Assembly: GCA_013152765.1 (NCBI GenBank) | Contig: JAADFT010000286.1 | Span: 1 to 11,717, forward strand | Direction: 5' to 3' | Origin: Calditrichota bacterium | GTDB taxonomy: Bacteria; Zhuqueibacterota; Zhuqueibacteria; Oleimicrobiales; Geothermoviventaceae | DNA length: 11,717 nt | Part shown: piece after piece, positions 1-6,268 of the stretch | How positions within the stretch are numbered: the first letter of the stretch is position 1 | Layout of the letters: each line of letters opens with the position of its first letter | Position numbers and translations under genes: made by a program | The notes under the pieces: model-generated | Seen by the model: the letters and a program-made list of their open reading frames with translations, nothing else | Told to the model about the DNA's origin: nothing | Database searches by the model: none

Positions 1-471
1 AGGTCCCGGCGGAGGTGCGGGCAGCGAGTCAACCCGGGGAGGCGGTCCGCCTGGCGGCGGCGCAGGAGCTGGCGGTTGCGGCGGAACCTGTACCCTCGGT
101 TCGCCGGGTGCTGGGGCACCAGCAGGACCCGGGGGTGGCGCAACGTTTCCGGGAGGTGGCGGAGCCGTGCCCGGAGCCGGAGGCGGCAACGGGTTGCCAT
201 TCGGACCTGGCGGCGCCGGGTTACCAGCAGCGGGAGGAGCAGGCGGTGTTCCACCTGGCGGCGTCACGCCGGGTGCCCCGGGAGGCGGCGCTGGTTCCGG
301 CGGGGGGACTGCTTCGGGGCCTCCGTCACCAGCGGGACCGCCGCCGCCCTCGAGATTTTGCGCCGGAGCAAGCGGCGGGGGTGGCGGTGGCGGCGGGCCA
401 GGTTTACAGGCAAGCGTCAGAGCGACGCCCGCAACCAGCAGCGGCACGAGCCACATGTTCTTTCTGTCCAT
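1..471 (-). CDS. Proline-rich probable lipoprotein, C-terminus outside window
   Basis: Open from an ATG at 471 to the window edge (157 codons, no stop), so the C-terminus is missing. A GGAGGG ribosome-binding site lies 8 nt before the ATG. The N-terminus is a signal peptide: MDRKNM, then a hydrophobic stretch at residues 7-21, then Cys22 in the context TLAC. This resembles a lipobox, although Thr at -3 is not ideal, so lipoprotein export and lipidation is likely but not certain. From residue 23 to the edge the chain is almost entirely Pro, Gly and Ala, with runs such as PPPPPPPP and repeated APPPG/GNP units and few charged residues. This is typical of a disordered cell-wall- or periplasm-spanning linker. 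Any folded domain would lie beyond the window. No function can be assigned. It lies 201 nt downstream of the transporter gene and its composition resembles the linker of the protein at 1736-2443. Confidence 0.72.
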   Translation of the reverse strand, partial: MDRKNMWLVPLLVAGVALTLACKPGPPPPPPPPLAPAQNLEGGGGPAGDGGPEAVPPPEPAPPPGAPGVTPPGGTPPAPPAAGNPAPPGPNGNPLPPPAPGTAPPPPGNVAPPPGPAGAPAPGEPRVQVPPQPPAPAPPPGGPPPRVDSLPAPPPGP

Positions 472-672
472 CTTTGTACCCTCCAATTTCCGCAACTTTG
501 ATGCGGATGGAAGGCTCCCCGGACAAATCGCTGTCGTCGTTCACTTTTGGCCGAAGCACGAACGGGAAGCGGCACGCCCGCCGCCCCTGTGCCCTTCTGT
601 GGCTTCTGCACAGGTGGCGTCTTCTCTCGCTTTCTGGCTGCATCCCGACGCCAAGCCCTGTCGTGTCGGCAT

Positions 673-1746
673 CTAACCGCAGGATTCACACAGCCAGAAA
701 ACGAAGTACGTCAGGATTCCCAGCCCAAACGCCAGGTAGCTGAGGAGGTGGAATTCGAGCAGGAAGGAACGCGTACTCGAGACGTGAGCTTTGTAGAACC
801 GGTACGAAATCAGACTGGCCAGGGATCCGATCAGATTGCCAAACCCACCGACGCTGACGCCCCAGAGCAAGGCCTGCCAGTTGCGGGTAAAATCCGCAAA
901 CAGCAGCGCGCTCGGCACGTTGCTGATGAACTGGCTGGCAAAAGCGGACGCCAGAAAGACCTGGGCCGGCTTTTGCAGGTCGAACTCGAGCATCAGCATC
1001 AGGTTGTCGGTGAAGCCAAAGAACGCCAGAAATGTGGCAAGCAGTACGAAGTCGATTCGCAAACTGCGCCGGTCCACGACCAGCGCGTAGGCGAGCGGCA
1101 AAGCGCCCACAGCAAGAGGAAGCAGGTGCAACACTCCGGCCACAAAAATCGCGAACGACAGCAGGTAAACGACGGCGTGCCGGTCCACACGTACAGGCAC
1201 CCCGTCGTCCACCAGGGTGAGCCGTCCAACTCGCACAAATGAAAGAACCACGACAAAGAGCAACGACACAACGCCGAACAGAAGAATCACCCGCACGAAC
1301 TCAACCGGGTGCAGATGGTAGTGGTAGTAGATGAAGATGTTCTGCGGGTTACCGAACGGCGTCAGCGCCGAGGCCCCGTTGGCCGTCAACGTTTCCAGGA
1401 TGACCAGCGAGCCCTTCTTCGGAACGTTCATCGCCAGGGTCAGGGGGACCACTGTGAGCAGGGCCACGTCGTTCGTAACAAACATCGAAAGGACGGCCGT
1501 CAGCAAGACGAGTCGCAACCCGAGTGCCCGACCACCACCAACGCGCCGGGCCAGGTTGTGCAAGAACCCGCTGTTTTCCAGACCTTTGGCAATGACCAGG
1601 AACACCAGCAATGTGAACACGACCTCGAAATCGTGCACAGCGTACGCTGGCATTCGCCGCAGCCAAAGCGACGTGACGACCAATCCGGCCGCACTGATGA
1701 CAAGTAACCATTCTTCGATTAGCTTCCGGACAATCCTACTTGGCAT
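673..1746 (-). CDS. ArsB/NhaD-superfamily ion transporter (integral membrane permease)
   Basis: 357-residue polytopic membrane protein with about ten hydrophobic segments, for example residues 12-30, 40-53, 75-90, 95-108, 150-171, 190-212, 232-250, 295-316 and 334-351. The signature stretches of the ArsB/NhaD/CitMHS ion-transporter superfamily are visible: FVTNDVALLTVVPLTLAMN (89-107), LTANGASALTPFGNPQN (120-136) and SQFISNVPSALLF (271-283), followed by a Gly-rich GGFGNLIGSLASL (300-312). The TND and SNVPSA pair corresponds to the two inverted half-repeats that form the ion site. The family includes Na+/H+ antiporters, arsenite pumps and YbiR-like anion permeases; the substrate cannot be read from sequence. 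At 357 residues it is shorter than NhaD or ArsB (about 430). The ATG at 1746 overlaps the last codons of the preceding gene by 11 nt, so the two are probably translationally coupled and share the upstream leader. Confidence 0.85.
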   Translation of the reverse strand: MPSRIVRKLIEEWLLVISAAGLVVTSLWLRRMPAYAVHDFEVVFTLLVFLVIAKGLENSGFLHNLARRVGGGRALGLRLVLLTAVLSMFVTNDVALLTVVPLTLAMNVPKKGSLVILETLTANGASALTPFGNPQNIFIYYHYHLHPVEFVRVILLFGVVSLLFVVVLSFVRVGRLTLVDDGVPVRVDRHAVVYLLSFAIFVAGVLHLLPLAVGALPLAYALVVDRRSLRIDFVLLATFLAFFGFTDNLMLMLEFDLQKPAQVFLASAFASQFISNVPSALLFADFTRNWQALLWGVSVGGFGNLIGSLASLISYRFYKAHVSSTRSFLLEFHLLSYLAFGLGILTYFVFWLCESCG

Positions 1747-2443
1747 ACGCCTGCATTTCCTGAGTGGCTGGGGTGTCTGGCACGATCCCGGTTCCGTCGT
1801 AAGTCACGCGAAGTTCGGCAACGATTCTCCCCTGGTAGGCAAGCGGTACAACCCAGCACGCCTCAGGTTCGCGGTACTCGGCTCCGTCCAGGACTTCCAG
1901 TCCGCTCAGGACCCGTTGAGCCGAGCGAACCACGTCATCCGCCGACACCGTCTGCTGGAACACCCAGGGATTGTACCCTTTGGGCAGCACCTCTCCGGTA
2001 CGCGGATCGAAACGGAGCACACCAACCGCAGCACCGTCGTACACCAGAGCCACTTTCAGATCCAGCTCGCCGCGAGGTGCACGCATGGCCCAGGGGCGGC
2101 TGACCGAGAGGTAAGCTTTAGCGCGCCCCGCGGTTTGCACAGCGAGTGTCGCTTTGCTGAGGTCCACGTTCACGGCTGGCCCCGGCGGTGCTGGAGGGGC
2201 TGGAGCAGCTCCAGGTGCCGGTGGCGGCACCTGGGGTGCGCCGGGAGCAGGCGGAGGAGCACCAGGGATTCCAACGGGACCGCTGATGAGCGGCGGAGCT
2301 CCCGGGGGCACAGGTCCTGTTGCCTGAGGCGCATTTTGCGGGCTGGTAGCTAACGGGGGTTTGTTCTGGGCAAACAGCAGGAGAGCAGCCCCGAGCAACA
2401 GCACCAGTACTCCCAGGGCAATTCTGGATGGCAACGCAAACAT
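1736..2443 (-). CDS. Membrane-anchored or secreted protein with Pro/Ala/Gly-rich linker, function unknown
   Basis: 235 residues starting at an ATG preceded by AAAGGAGGTGAGATC, a nearly perfect match to the anti-Shine-Dalgarno sequence, which suggests strong translation. Residues 7-25 form an uncleaved anchor or a signal peptide ending near LLFA/Q. Residues 28-90 are a low-complexity linker with PGAPPPAPGAP-type units. Residues 91-235 look like a folded domain of mixed alpha/beta composition (LDLKVALVYDGAAVGVLRFD, then a helix around 167-182, then CWVVPLAYQGRIVAELRVTYDG). The domain has one Cys, no obvious catalytic motif and resembles no family I can name; the two similar strand patterns (127-146 and 194-215) hint at an internal duplication. 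It overlaps the transporter gene by 11 nt, so an extracytoplasmic accessory role for the transporter is plausible but is inference only. Confidence 0.78.
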   Translation of the reverse strand: MFALPSRIALGVLVLLLGAALLLFAQNKPPLATSPQNAPQATGPVPPGAPPLISGPVGIPGAPPPAPGAPQVPPPAPGAAPAPPAPPGPAVNVDLSKATLAVQTAGRAKAYLSVSRPWAMRAPRGELDLKVALVYDGAAVGVLRFDPRTGEVLPKGYNPWVFQQTVSADDVVRSAQRVLSGLEVLDGAEYREPEACWVVPLAYQGRIVAELRVTYDGTGIVPDTPATQEMQAYAK

Positions 2444-2490
2444 GATCTCACCTCCTTTTCACGTGGTGTGATTGCACGCAGCGTTCCCCC

Positions 2491-2524
2491 GAAAAAAAGC
2501 CCTGACGAGCAACGTTCGCTAGGG
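2491..2524 (-). terminator. Intrinsic terminator/attenuator upstream of the Pro-rich protein-transporter operon
   Basis: Reading the minus strand, CCCU (2524-2521) pairs with AGGG (2503-2500). After a single mismatch, GCGA (2519-2516) pairs with UCGU (2508-2505) including one G-U pair, around a 7-nt loop. One C follows, then seven U (2498-2492). It sits 48 nt before the ATG of the gene at 1736-2443 and 300 nt after the end of the previous gene, which has its own terminator at 2825-2845. It therefore looks like an attenuator inside a leader rather than the end of a gene. The stem is modest, so termination may be partial. Confidence 0.55.
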
Positions 2525-2755
2525 AAAAAGCGATTCCCCGACCCCTGGCAACCTGCCGTCTTGTCCGGCAATTGAGAAGCGGGGACGAACATTTCTTCCG
2601 CCCGACACAGGTGTGCGGGGATCAGCCTACCGAGCAAGGCCCCCTGCAGGATCCCTGTGCCTGACAAACGATCCGGGTCCGGATTCACATCCGAAGTGCT
2701 TCACTCAGTCGGGCTCCCCAGGTCAAAGAACCACGTTCTGAACGACTGCTCAGTC
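2491..2755 (-). promoter_or_regulatory. Structured leader RNA, candidate riboswitch or attenuator
   Basis: The space between 2444 and 2969 holds no convincing gene. Its 3' part is dense in potential hairpins on the minus strand. These are UUCGGAU-GUGA-AUCCGGA (2695-2678, GNRA-type tetraloop); GGGG plus GCCU pairing with AGGC plus CCCC across a 4-nt bulge (2644-2617); a CCCG/CGGG hairpin with an inner CAC/GUG (2619-2601); and UGCCG/CGGCA (2570-2554). Several elements exclude one another. CGGGG at 2540-2536 can pair with CCCCG at 2584-2580 or, as GGGAA (2538-2534), with UUCCC (2526-2522). The latter pairing takes bases needed by the terminator at 2491-2524. This is the layout of a transcription attenuator. 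It matches no riboswitch class I can recognise (TPP, cobalamin, FMN, glycine, SAM-I, c-di-GMP-I, T-box were considered). The fold was worked out by eye. Confidence 0.4.
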
Positions 2756-2776
2756 TATTTGTTCCACAAGATTAAG

Positions 2777-2805
2777 ATTTTAGACGGGAATTTGCAGTGA
2801 CAGAA
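2777..2805 (-). promoter_or_regulatory. Weak sigma70-like promoter for the leader and transporter operon
   Basis: On the minus strand a good -10 box TAAAAT (2782-2777) is preceded, after 17 nt, by a poor -35 TTCTGT (2805-2800). Its position fits, just after the terminator of the preceding gene (2825-2845) and before the structured leader. The -35 match is weak, so another promoter in 2760-2820 is possible. Confidence 0.25.
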
Positions 2806-2824
2806 AGCACCGGAAATGCGCTGT

Positions 2825-2845
2825 AAAAACGGCGTCAGGAACGCC
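2825..2845 (-). terminator. Rho-independent terminator of the metallo-hydrolase gene
   Basis: On the minus strand GGCGT-TCCTG-ACGCC (2845-2831) forms a 5-bp stem with a 5-nt loop, followed by G and then TTTTT (2829-2825). It lies 125 nt beyond the TGA of the gene at 2970-3893. It separates that transcription unit from the leader of the next one. Confidence 0.6.
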
Positions 2846-2874
2846 TTCGGGATGCGGGAAATGCGGGGAGCAAA

Positions 2875-2891
2875 CGTTGGCCGTGCCAACG
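2875..2891 (-). repeat. Perfect 7-bp inverted repeat, hairpin 3' of the metallo-hydrolase gene
   Basis: CGTTGGC-CGT-GCCAACG is a perfect 7-bp inverted repeat with a 3-nt loop. On the minus strand it is followed by only TTTGC. It may stabilise the 3' end of the metallo-hydrolase mRNA or act together with the terminator 30 nt downstream. Confidence 0.45.
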
Positions 2892-2969
2892 ACAGGCGCG
2901 TGCCCGGTACGGTGAGCCCCGGTAGCCGAAACCGCAGGGAGAATTCACGTACGAGAAACAACTGGCACC

Positions 2970-3893
2970 TCAGAGGAGGTAGGTCTTCCCCTCGATGGCC
3001 GCGTCGGTTGCCAGGAACTGTCGACGGGCCTCCTCCTCCATCGCTTCGATTGTCTCGTCGTCGTGCTCAGGATCGTGGTGGAAAAGCACCAGCCGGCGCA
3101 CTCCGGCCGCGGCAGCCACCTGGGTAGCCATTTCGATTGTGCTGTGGCCGTACCCCTGCTTTGGCGACGCCGGATCCATGTACTCCTGCTCCCGGTACTG
3201 GGCATCGTGGATCAGCAGATCGGCCCCGCGGGCCAGATCGATCAACCGCACGTCGCCACCCACGTACCCCTCGGTGTCCGTCGCGAAAACCACGCTCCGG
3301 CCGTCGCTCTCGATTCGGAAAACATACACACCGCCCTTGGGGTGCGCGTAGCTGCGCATCACGCGAATGGTAACCTGGTTGTTGCCATTTGGCACCTGGT
3401 CGTGGAAGAGGTTGTAGACCTCCGGCTCGATTTGCCCTTCCCGCAACACGATGACCTGCGATTCGTGCAGGCTTTGAATCACCTTGATGCTGCGCATCTC
3501 GTCCAGACGCACGGGCGAGTACGGCGGGAGGAGCACACTGGCGAGCGTGGCTTCGAAATCGCCGGAAAGGCCGGCCGGTCCGAAGATGTGAAGCTTGCCG
3601 TGACCGGCGTGGGCAGGGAGAAAGAAAGGCAAACCCTGGATGTGGTCGTGGTGCGTGTGTGTGATGAGAAGCGTTGCACTTACCTGCGAGCTGCCGTTCT
3701 CTGGGGAGAACTCCTTCATCAACTGTTTGCCAAGCGGGATGATGCCCGTCCCTGCGTCCAGAATGATGACGTGCCCCTTGGCGCGAACTTCGACGCACGG
3801 CGTGTTTCCGCCAAATCTGGCCGTAGACGGACCAGGCACCGGGTAACTTCCTCGCACCCCCCAAAGTCGCACTAACAGGCCATTTGTTGCCAT
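2970..3893 (-). CDS. Metallo-beta-lactamase-fold hydrolase (PhnP/class II phosphodiesterase-like)
   Basis: 307 residues from the ATG at 3893. Residues 8-40 carry the opening typical of MBL-fold phosphodiesterase-like proteins: RLWGVRGSYPVPGPST, then RFGGNTPCVEVR. Metal ligands are visible: H79-x-H81-x-D83-H84 (THTHHDH), H184 (YAHP), D206 (FATDTEGY) and H272/H273 near the C-terminus (LFHHDP). H229-D230 (IHDAQY) and H250 (GHST) fit the same fold. There is no signal peptide, so it is cytoplasmic and probably cleaves a phosphodiester or related ester with two zinc or manganese ions; the substrate is unknown. The frame stays open upstream to 3989, but the added 32 residues match no family pattern, and the longer start lies inside the -35 box of a strong promoter. 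The ATG at 3893 has GAGGAG just before it and an AGGAGG further up. It is flanked by its own promoter and terminator, so it is probably monocistronic. Confidence 0.85.
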   Translation of the reverse strand: MATNGLLVRLWGVRGSYPVPGPSTARFGGNTPCVEVRAKGHVIILDAGTGIIPLGKQLMKEFSPENGSSQVSATLLITHTHHDHIQGLPFFLPAHAGHGKLHIFGPAGLSGDFEATLASVLLPPYSPVRLDEMRSIKVIQSLHESQVIVLREGQIEPEVYNLFHDQVPNGNNQVTIRVMRSYAHPKGGVYVFRIESDGRSVVFATDTEGYVGGDVRLIDLARGADLLIHDAQYREQEYMDPASPKQGYGHSTIEMATQVAAAAGVRRLVLFHHDPEHDDETIEAMEEEARRQFLATDAAIEGKTYLL

Positions 3894-3960
3894 TCGCTCC
3901 TCGTTGCCTTCGTGCCTCCTGCGTTCAACCCCGCGCTCGTGCACCACCGACGCGCCCTCG

Positions 3961-3989
3961 ATTGTAGGCAAAGAGTACAAAAAAATCAA
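3961..3989 (-). promoter_or_regulatory. Sigma70-type promoter of the metallo-hydrolase gene
   Basis: On the minus strand TTGATT (3989-3984), a 17-nt spacer, then TACAAT (3966-3961). Both boxes are close to consensus and the spacing is optimal. Transcription would start near 3954, about 60 nt before the ATG at 3893. A small GGCT-GTT-AGCC hairpin just upstream, followed by CTTGATTTTTTT, could also act as a weak terminator for read-through from above. Confidence 0.65.
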
Positions 3990-4322
3990 GGGCTAACAGC
4001 CAACTTTCGCGACGGAATTGACGCGCCTCACAGCCAGAAACCTAACCCCTCTGCACGGACGAAACCGGTTGCTCGAAAAAACTCTACGTTTCCCGTCCAC
4101 GATGCCCCTTCCTTCACACCCCGCAGGGCTTTGCAAAAACCGTGCAACGTGTTGAATCGCGGTCCAGCGCGTGCCACTCGTGAACGCGAGCTCTTCCCCT
4201 GTGCGGCTGCTCTTTGCTCTGCGTCAGCACCATCCGCGAGTTCGGCTTAGACTGCAACCGCCCCGCACGGAACATGCGACATTGATGTCACAAGTTCTAC
4301 AAGCAAACGGGGCCTCCTGCGC
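3990..4322. other. Intergenic region without a recognisable gene
   Basis: This lies between the dodecin terminator and the metallo-hydrolase promoter. Open frames on both strands are present but lack ribosome-binding sites and recognisable protein patterns. No tRNA T-arm or CRISPR-like repeat is visible. The only features noted are short A/T runs such as the A6 at 4076-4081. Confidence 0.5.
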
Positions 4323-4357
4323 AAAAGCAAAAAGCCGCCTCCCACGAGGGAAACGGC
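4323..4357 (-). terminator. Strong Rho-independent terminator after dodecin
   Basis: On the minus strand GCCGTTTCCC (4357-4348) pairs with GGGAGGCGGC (4343-4334) as a continuous 10-bp stem including two G-U pairs, around a TCGT loop. TTTTTGCTTTT follows (4333-4323). It begins 50 nt after the dodecin stop codon. Confidence 0.88.
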
Positions 4358-4406
4358 CTGTTTGCACATCAGTTCGGTACGTCGGCTGCAAACGCTGCGG
4401 ATCGGA

Positions 4407-4613
4407 TCAGTCCAGAACCTTGAAACCGATCTTCACGGTCACCTGAAACTCGGCAACCTTGCCGTCCTGCAGGCGACCACGCTGTTCCACCACCTCGAAC
4501 CAGCTCATGGCTTCCACGGATTCCGCAGCCTTTGCAACTGCCGCACGCACAGCGTCGTCGAAACTCTCTGTGCTCGTTCCCACAACTTCGATCTTCTTGT
4601 ACACGCTACCCAT
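4407..4613 (-). CDS. Dodecin (small flavin-binding/storage protein)
   Basis: 68 residues, the usual length for dodecins, which assemble into hollow dodecamers that bind riboflavin, FMN or related flavins and buffer free flavin in the cytoplasm. The pattern fits throughout: VYKKIEVVGTSTESFDDAV (4-22) for strand 1 and the start of the helix, the Trp38 that stacks on flavin (MSWFEVVEQRGRL, 36-48), and DGKVAEFQVTVKIGFKV (50-66) for the last two strands. The ATG has AAGGAG 7 nt upstream. The gene follows the sigma-factor gene by 78 nt, with a GC-rich hairpin between them and a strong terminator after it, so it may be the last gene of the sigma-factor transcript. Confidence 0.95.
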   Translation of the reverse strand: MGSVYKKIEVVGTSTESFDDAVRAAVAKAAESVEAMSWFEVVEQRGRLQDGKVAEFQVTVKIGFKVLD

Positions 4614-4631
4614 TCGTCTCTCCTTTCTTTC

Positions 4632-4664
4632 CGGCGGCTCCGGGGATGCACGCCCCGCCCGCCG
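4632..4664 (-). repeat. GC-rich hairpin between the sigma-factor and dodecin genes
   Basis: Outer arms CGGCGG (4632-4637) and CCGCCG (4659-4664) enclose inner arms CGGGG (4641-4645) and CCCCG (4653-4657), around a 7-nt loop. That gives 11 bp with a small internal loop. No T-run follows on the minus strand, so it is not an intrinsic terminator. It ends just before the dodecin ribosome-binding site and could mark an mRNA processing or stability boundary. Confidence 0.45.
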
Positions 4665-4691
4665 CTGGTTCCACCCCTTCTGCTTGCCCCA

Positions 4692-5561
4692 TCAGGCCGC
4701 GCCCAGGAACGGCCGCAAGCGGTCTCGCCTGGACGTGTGTTGCAATTTGCGCAGAGCCCGATTCTTGAGTTGCCTCACACGCTCCCGACTCAAACCGAGC
4801 TCTTCCCCGATTTCCCCGAGCGTGTAGGGGCGCTCAAAGCCGAGACCAAAAAACATGCGCAGAATCTGCGCCTCGCGAGGCTCAAGAGTATTCAAAACCG
4901 CGTTCAATTCCTCTTCAAACGCCTGCCGTGTAAGCGCGTCATCGGGGCTGAGCGCGTCGGGATCACCCAAGCGGTCGCCGAGCAGCAGGTTCGAGCTGTT
5001 GTCCATCGGCTGGTCCAGCGACAGATCCCGTCTGCTGTGGAAGCGCGACAGATTGGCCCGCAGCACGGTCGCGTCGGTGTCCATTTCCGAGGCAATCTCT
5101 TCGAGGCTCGGGTCGCGGCCGAGTTGCTGCTCGAGCTTGCTGGACACCTTGGACACGCGATTCAGCGCCCAGACGTGGTTGATCGGAATGCGTACCGTGC
5201 GGTTGTACTTGGCCAGAGCCTGAAGAATCGACTGTCGAATCCACCACACGGCGTACGAGATGAATTTCACCCCGCGAGTCACGTCGAACCGCTTCGCCGC
5301 CTCGATCAGCCCAACGTTGCCCTCGTTGATCAGGTCCGCCAGTGGCAGCCCCGAATCCTTGTACTCTTTGGCAACCATCACGACGAAGCGGAGATTGCCC
5401 TCCACCAAACGGCGCAGCGCTTCTTCGTCCCCCTTTCGCGCCCGGAGCGCCAGCTCCTGCTCCTCCTCGACCGTCAGGAGCGGGCGATCGTGAATCTCTT
5501 CCAGGTAGCGTTTCAGGAAGCGGGAGTCCCCGGCCCGTTTGGTGACGCGCAGCCGTCGCAT
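4692..5561 (-). CDS. sigA: RNA polymerase sigma factor, short SigA/RpoD type (sigma70 family)
   Basis: 289 residues from the ATG at 5561, which has AAGGGAGA 7 nt upstream. It lacks region 1.1, as Bacteroidetes-type SigA does. Region 1.2 is at about 13-45 (FLKRYLEEI). Region 2 is at 54-124, with the core-binding DLINEGNVGLIEAAKRFD and the -10-recognition/melting stretch FISYAVWWIRQSILQAL (100-116). Region 3 is at about 125-200. Region 4 has the LEPREAQILRMFFGL block (226-240) and the -35-binding helix-turn-helix LGEIGEELGLSRERVRQLK (248-266). It directs RNA polymerase to promoters, and the close match to primary sigma motifs suggests a housekeeping or near-housekeeping factor. The frame is open to a TTG at 5681, but those 40 codons are low-complexity, use third-position bases unlike the body, and overlap two hairpins, so they are more likely leader. 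Dodecin lies 78 nt downstream. Confidence 0.93.
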   Translation of the reverse strand: MRRLRVTKRAGDSRFLKRYLEEIHDRPLLTVEEEQELALRARKGDEEALRRLVEGNLRFVVMVAKEYKDSGLPLADLINEGNVGLIEAAKRFDVTRGVKFISYAVWWIRQSILQALAKYNRTVRIPINHVWALNRVSKVSSKLEQQLGRDPSLEEIASEMDTDATVLRANLSRFHSRRDLSLDQPMDNSSNLLLGDRLGDPDALSPDDALTRQAFEEELNAVLNTLEPREAQILRMFFGLGFERPYTLGEIGEELGLSRERVRQLKNRALRKLQHTSRRDRLRPFLGAA

Positions 5562-5583
5562 GCCTTTTCTCCCTTCAGAAAAC

Positions 5584-5624
5584 GGCGCTCCAGGACCACG
5601 ATCAGCAGCGACAACCGGAGCGCC
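5584..5624 (-). repeat. 8-bp inverted repeat in the sigma-factor leader
   Basis: GGCGCTCC (5584-5591) and GGAGCGCC (5617-5624) are a perfect inverted repeat with a 25-nt spacer, ending about 9 nt before the sigma-factor ribosome-binding site. It could form an mRNA hairpin that affects translation initiation. If translation started at the TTG at 5681 it would be coding sequence instead. Confidence 0.4.
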
Positions 5625-5651
5625 TGGAGAAACTCCCGTGTTCTCGTCGCT

Positions 5652-5676
5652 TTCGACCGCAAACAGCGCGGTCGAA
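5652..5676 (-). repeat. 9-bp perfect inverted repeat upstream of the sigma-factor gene
   Basis: TTCGACCGC (5652-5660) and GCGGTCGAA (5668-5676) are perfect 9-bp arms with a 7-nt spacer, about 90-115 nt before the sigma-factor ATG. No T-run follows on either strand, so it is not an intrinsic terminator. It may be a repressor operator or an mRNA hairpin. No convincing -35/-10 pair was found beside it. Confidence 0.5.
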
Positions 5677-5773
5677 GCCAAAAATCAGCAACTGCCAGAA
5701 CTCCGCGCCGAAGCCGTGTCGCCAAAACGCCACACGAGCTCAGGCGGCGTACACACCACAACCAGACGGCACT

Positions 5774-6268
5774 CTACGCAGCGTGCACTTCGGATTTTTT
5801 GGGTCTGCCGTTGTCCGGAACTTCCAGGTCTTCCGTTTCCCTGTACTCGCCGGTCAGCAGTTCCAGGTGTTTCCTCTCCTCTTCGGCCAGCTCCAGGAAC
5901 GTCTGGCGCAACCAGCCTGGCGGCACCAGCGAAGAGGCGTTCTCGTAGAATTCGATCGACCGCTTCTCGTTCTCTTTGGCTTCTTCCAGAATTTTGTCAG
6001 CCGCCGTGGGCTCGCTGAGCAACTCCACCAAGCGTCTCCTCTTGTTAACGTTCAGGTAGAGAAGTTTGTTGCCCGTCAGATCTTCGTACCTCTTCTGAAA
6101 CAACTTGCGGTGTTTGTTCTCCTCTTCGAGGATTTTCTCGAGGAGCTCTTTGTTGGCCGGAATTTCTTCCGACTCAATCGCGGCTTCGTAGAACCGGCGC
6201 AAATCCGTTTCCAGTTGAATGGCCAGTTTCAACCCGTCCAGCAACTCCAACCGCGTGATCTTCGCCAT
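5774..6268 (-). CDS. Rubrerythrin/ferritin-like diiron protein
   Basis: 164 residues from the ATG at 6268, preceded by GAAGGAGGTG with 7-nt spacing. It is a four-helix bundle with the expected diiron ligands: E20 (IQLETDLRRFYEAA), E50-x-x-H53 (EEENKHRKLF), E101 (EKRSIEFYENAS) and E131-x-x-H134 (EEERKHLELL). The repeated helix pair is the hallmark of the rubrerythrin family. There is no C-terminal rubredoxin domain and no CxxC, so it cannot be a classical rubrerythrin with its own electron-transfer domain. The tail (about 145-164) is short and polar. Likely roles are peroxide reduction with an external electron donor, or iron handling in the cytoplasm. The next gene downstream is the sigma factor (212 nt away). 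Confidence 0.85.
   Translation of the reverse strand: MAKITRLELLDGLKLAIQLETDLRRFYEAAIESEEIPANKELLEKILEEENKHRKLFQKRYEDLTGNKLLYLNVNKRRRLVELLSEPTAADKILEEAKENEKRSIEFYENASSLVPPGWLRQTFLELAEEERKHLELLTGEYRETEDLEVPDNGRPKKSEVHAA

Noticed and set aside
586..614. CCTGTGC/GCACAGG inverted repeat downstream of the transporter
   Set aside because: Only 7 bp around a 15-nt loop and no T-run on the minus strand, so it cannot be called a terminator. The true end of the transporter transcript is unclear.
1331..2353. 340-codon open frame on the plus strand
   Set aside because: Antisense to the transporter and the proline-rich protein. No family pattern is visible.
2350..2688. 112-codon minus-strand frame over the leader
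   Set aside because: Cys-rich, patternless translation that runs through the terminator and into the next gene in another frame. The RNA-structure reading of this stretch explains it better.
3894..3989. N-terminal extension of the metallo-hydrolase to 3989
   Set aside because: The upstream codons lie in a near-consensus promoter and its untranslated leader. The family-conserved sequence starts right after the ATG at 3893.
3990..4406. Possible tRNA or small RNA in the gap above the metallo-hydrolase gene
   Set aside because: No T-arm consensus or cloverleaf could be built. Only the dodecin terminator is supported.
4362..5948. 528-codon open frame on the plus strand
   Set aside because: It lies antisense across dodecin, the sigma factor and part of the rubrerythrin-like gene, all with clear family motifs. 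Its translation is His/Arg/Pro-rich without domains. Long antisense frames are expected in GC-rich coding DNA.
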